From Vibrio mangrovi (GTDB taxonomy: Bacteria > Pseudomonadota > Gammaproteobacteria > Enterobacterales > Vibrionaceae): a stretch of 64,000 nucleotides of DNA. Under the pieces are notes generated by a model. It saw only the letters and a program-made list of their open reading frames with translations. It ran no database searches and was not told where the DNA came from. Positions within the stretch are counted from its first letter, which is position 1, and every line of letters starts with the position of its first letter. Shown here in pieces: positions 63,656-64,000 of this stretch. Made by a program: the position numbers and the translations under genes. The stretch is taken from positions 496,001 to 560,000 of the forward strand of contig NZ_AP024883.1 of assembly GCF_024346955.1 (NCBI RefSeq). The letters run 5' to 3'.

Positions 63656-64000
63656 TTAATCCTCCGGCAACTGAGATGTCGCCAGAAATGCCGGGTTTTC
63701 TTTATGATAGCCATGGGCGGAAAAAGTATCGGTCATTTTCTGTTCCAGCGAACCGGACTTCTTATTCCGGATCGCTTCATCAATGACGATAGCACGGGAG
63801 CGGCAGTAGCTTCCTCTGGCCTCTTCATTATCAATATCGGATAGCTCAGCATAGTTGAATCCGGTTTCGACCGGATGCATCCCTATGGTGTGGTGATTGA
63901 CGAATGCTTCCGGCGGCATCAGTTCTTTTATTCTGCCGATCATTTCTTTGGCCTTCTTATAGTCCGGATGCATATAAATGATCGCTGATTCTGTCCGTTG
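63656..64000 (-). CDS. HopA1/HrmA-like type III effector, C-terminal part
   Basis: The frame is open to the right edge, so the gene starts outside; 114 codons are visible. The segments TESAIIY, PPEAFVNHH, GFNYAELS, RSRAIVIDEAI and GYHKENPAFLA line up in order and spacing with the C-terminal end of HopA1 (HrmA/HopPsyA) of P. syringae as I recall it (TDSAILY, PPEGFVEHT, GLSYAE, RTHVIMDAL, GYDPENPAL). HopA1 is injected into plant cells and triggers immunity. Its nearness to an Hrp1 secretin operon supports an effector role. The N-terminal secretion signal cannot be judged here. Confidence 0.75.
   Translation of the reverse strand, partial: QRTESAIIYMHPDYKKAKEMIGRIKELMPPEAFVNHHTIGMHPVETGFNYAELSDIDNEEARGSYCRSRAIVIDEAIRNKKSGSLEQKMTDTFSAHGYHKENPAFLATSQLPED

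Noticed and set aside
59124..64000. Insertion sequence or phage carrying the Hrp genes
   Set aside because: I looked for transposase, integrase and long terminal repeats and saw none; only an isolated hairpin and a possible short remnant frame.

Overview
This window looks like the chromosome of a fermentative, gas-producing Vibrio. From 17.2 kb to 59.1 kb the gene order is the conserved vibrio backbone as I remember it from V. cholerae: csrD/mshH, mreBCD-maf-rng-yhdP-nitrilase-tldD-rraB, uspA-TAXI/TRAP, argR|mdh, ispB|rplU-rpmA-obgE, folA, apaH-apaG-rsmA-pdxA-surA-lptD|djlA, a tRNA array, mltC-yggX-mutY|trmB, glsB, hemW-rdgB. A hydrogen-evolving formate hydrogenlyase cluster points to the V. 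tritonius / V. gazogenes type of vibrio; the species assignment is inference.

Region 1 (1-16.9 kb) is a formate hydrogenlyase supercluster, all on the + strand. It holds the hydrogenase 3/4-type subunits hycE-F-G-H-I (upstream membrane subunits lie outside the window), hydN, a formate dehydrogenase H that carries Cys where E. coli has selenocysteine, the sigma54 activator fhlA, fdhD, a HupE nickel permease and the complete hypF-C-D-E-A-B maturation set. Structure, electron transfer, regulation, nickel supply and maturation are thus all in one place. A strong -24/-12 promoter and a possible FhlA site precede hydN.

Region 2 (17.2-31.5 kb) is csrD joined directly to the mreBCD cell-shape operon, without the MSHA pilus genes that lie between them in V. 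cholerae. Maf, RNase G, YhdP, a nitrilase-family amidase, TldD, RraB and an orphan GH2-like jelly-roll protein follow. Region 3 (31.6-36.6 kb) is a UspA plus TAXI-type TRAP transporter locus with a perfect CRP-like palindrome upstream, then argR. Region 4 (37-51 kb) is ordinary housekeeping. Region 5 (51.15-52.43 kb) has nine tRNA genes (3 Asn, 3 Thr, 3 Phe) in two blocks with duplicated terminators and matching promoters. Region 6 (52.5-59.1 kb) returns to backbone genes.

Region 7 (59.2-64 kb) is accessory and is the most interesting part. Immediately upstream of rdgB, where I would expect yggU/yggT, sits a five-gene operon whose order, sizes and sequences match hrpF-hrpG-hrcC-hrpT-hrpV of the Hrp1-family type III secretion system of plant pathogens such as Pseudomonas syringae. 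It is preceded by a full consensus HrpL 'hrp box'. About 1 kb further on, running off the right edge, is the C-terminal part of a protein resembling the HopA1/HrmA effector of P. syringae. Between them are a truncated HEPN-domain gene, a strong hairpin and a tiny type I-E CRISPR array (two 32-nt spacers, conserved leader, degenerate last repeat) without cas genes in view. Together they suggest that this Vibrio carries a plant-pathogen-type Hrp T3SS island; the remaining hrp/hrc genes would have to be elsewhere or beyond the right edge.
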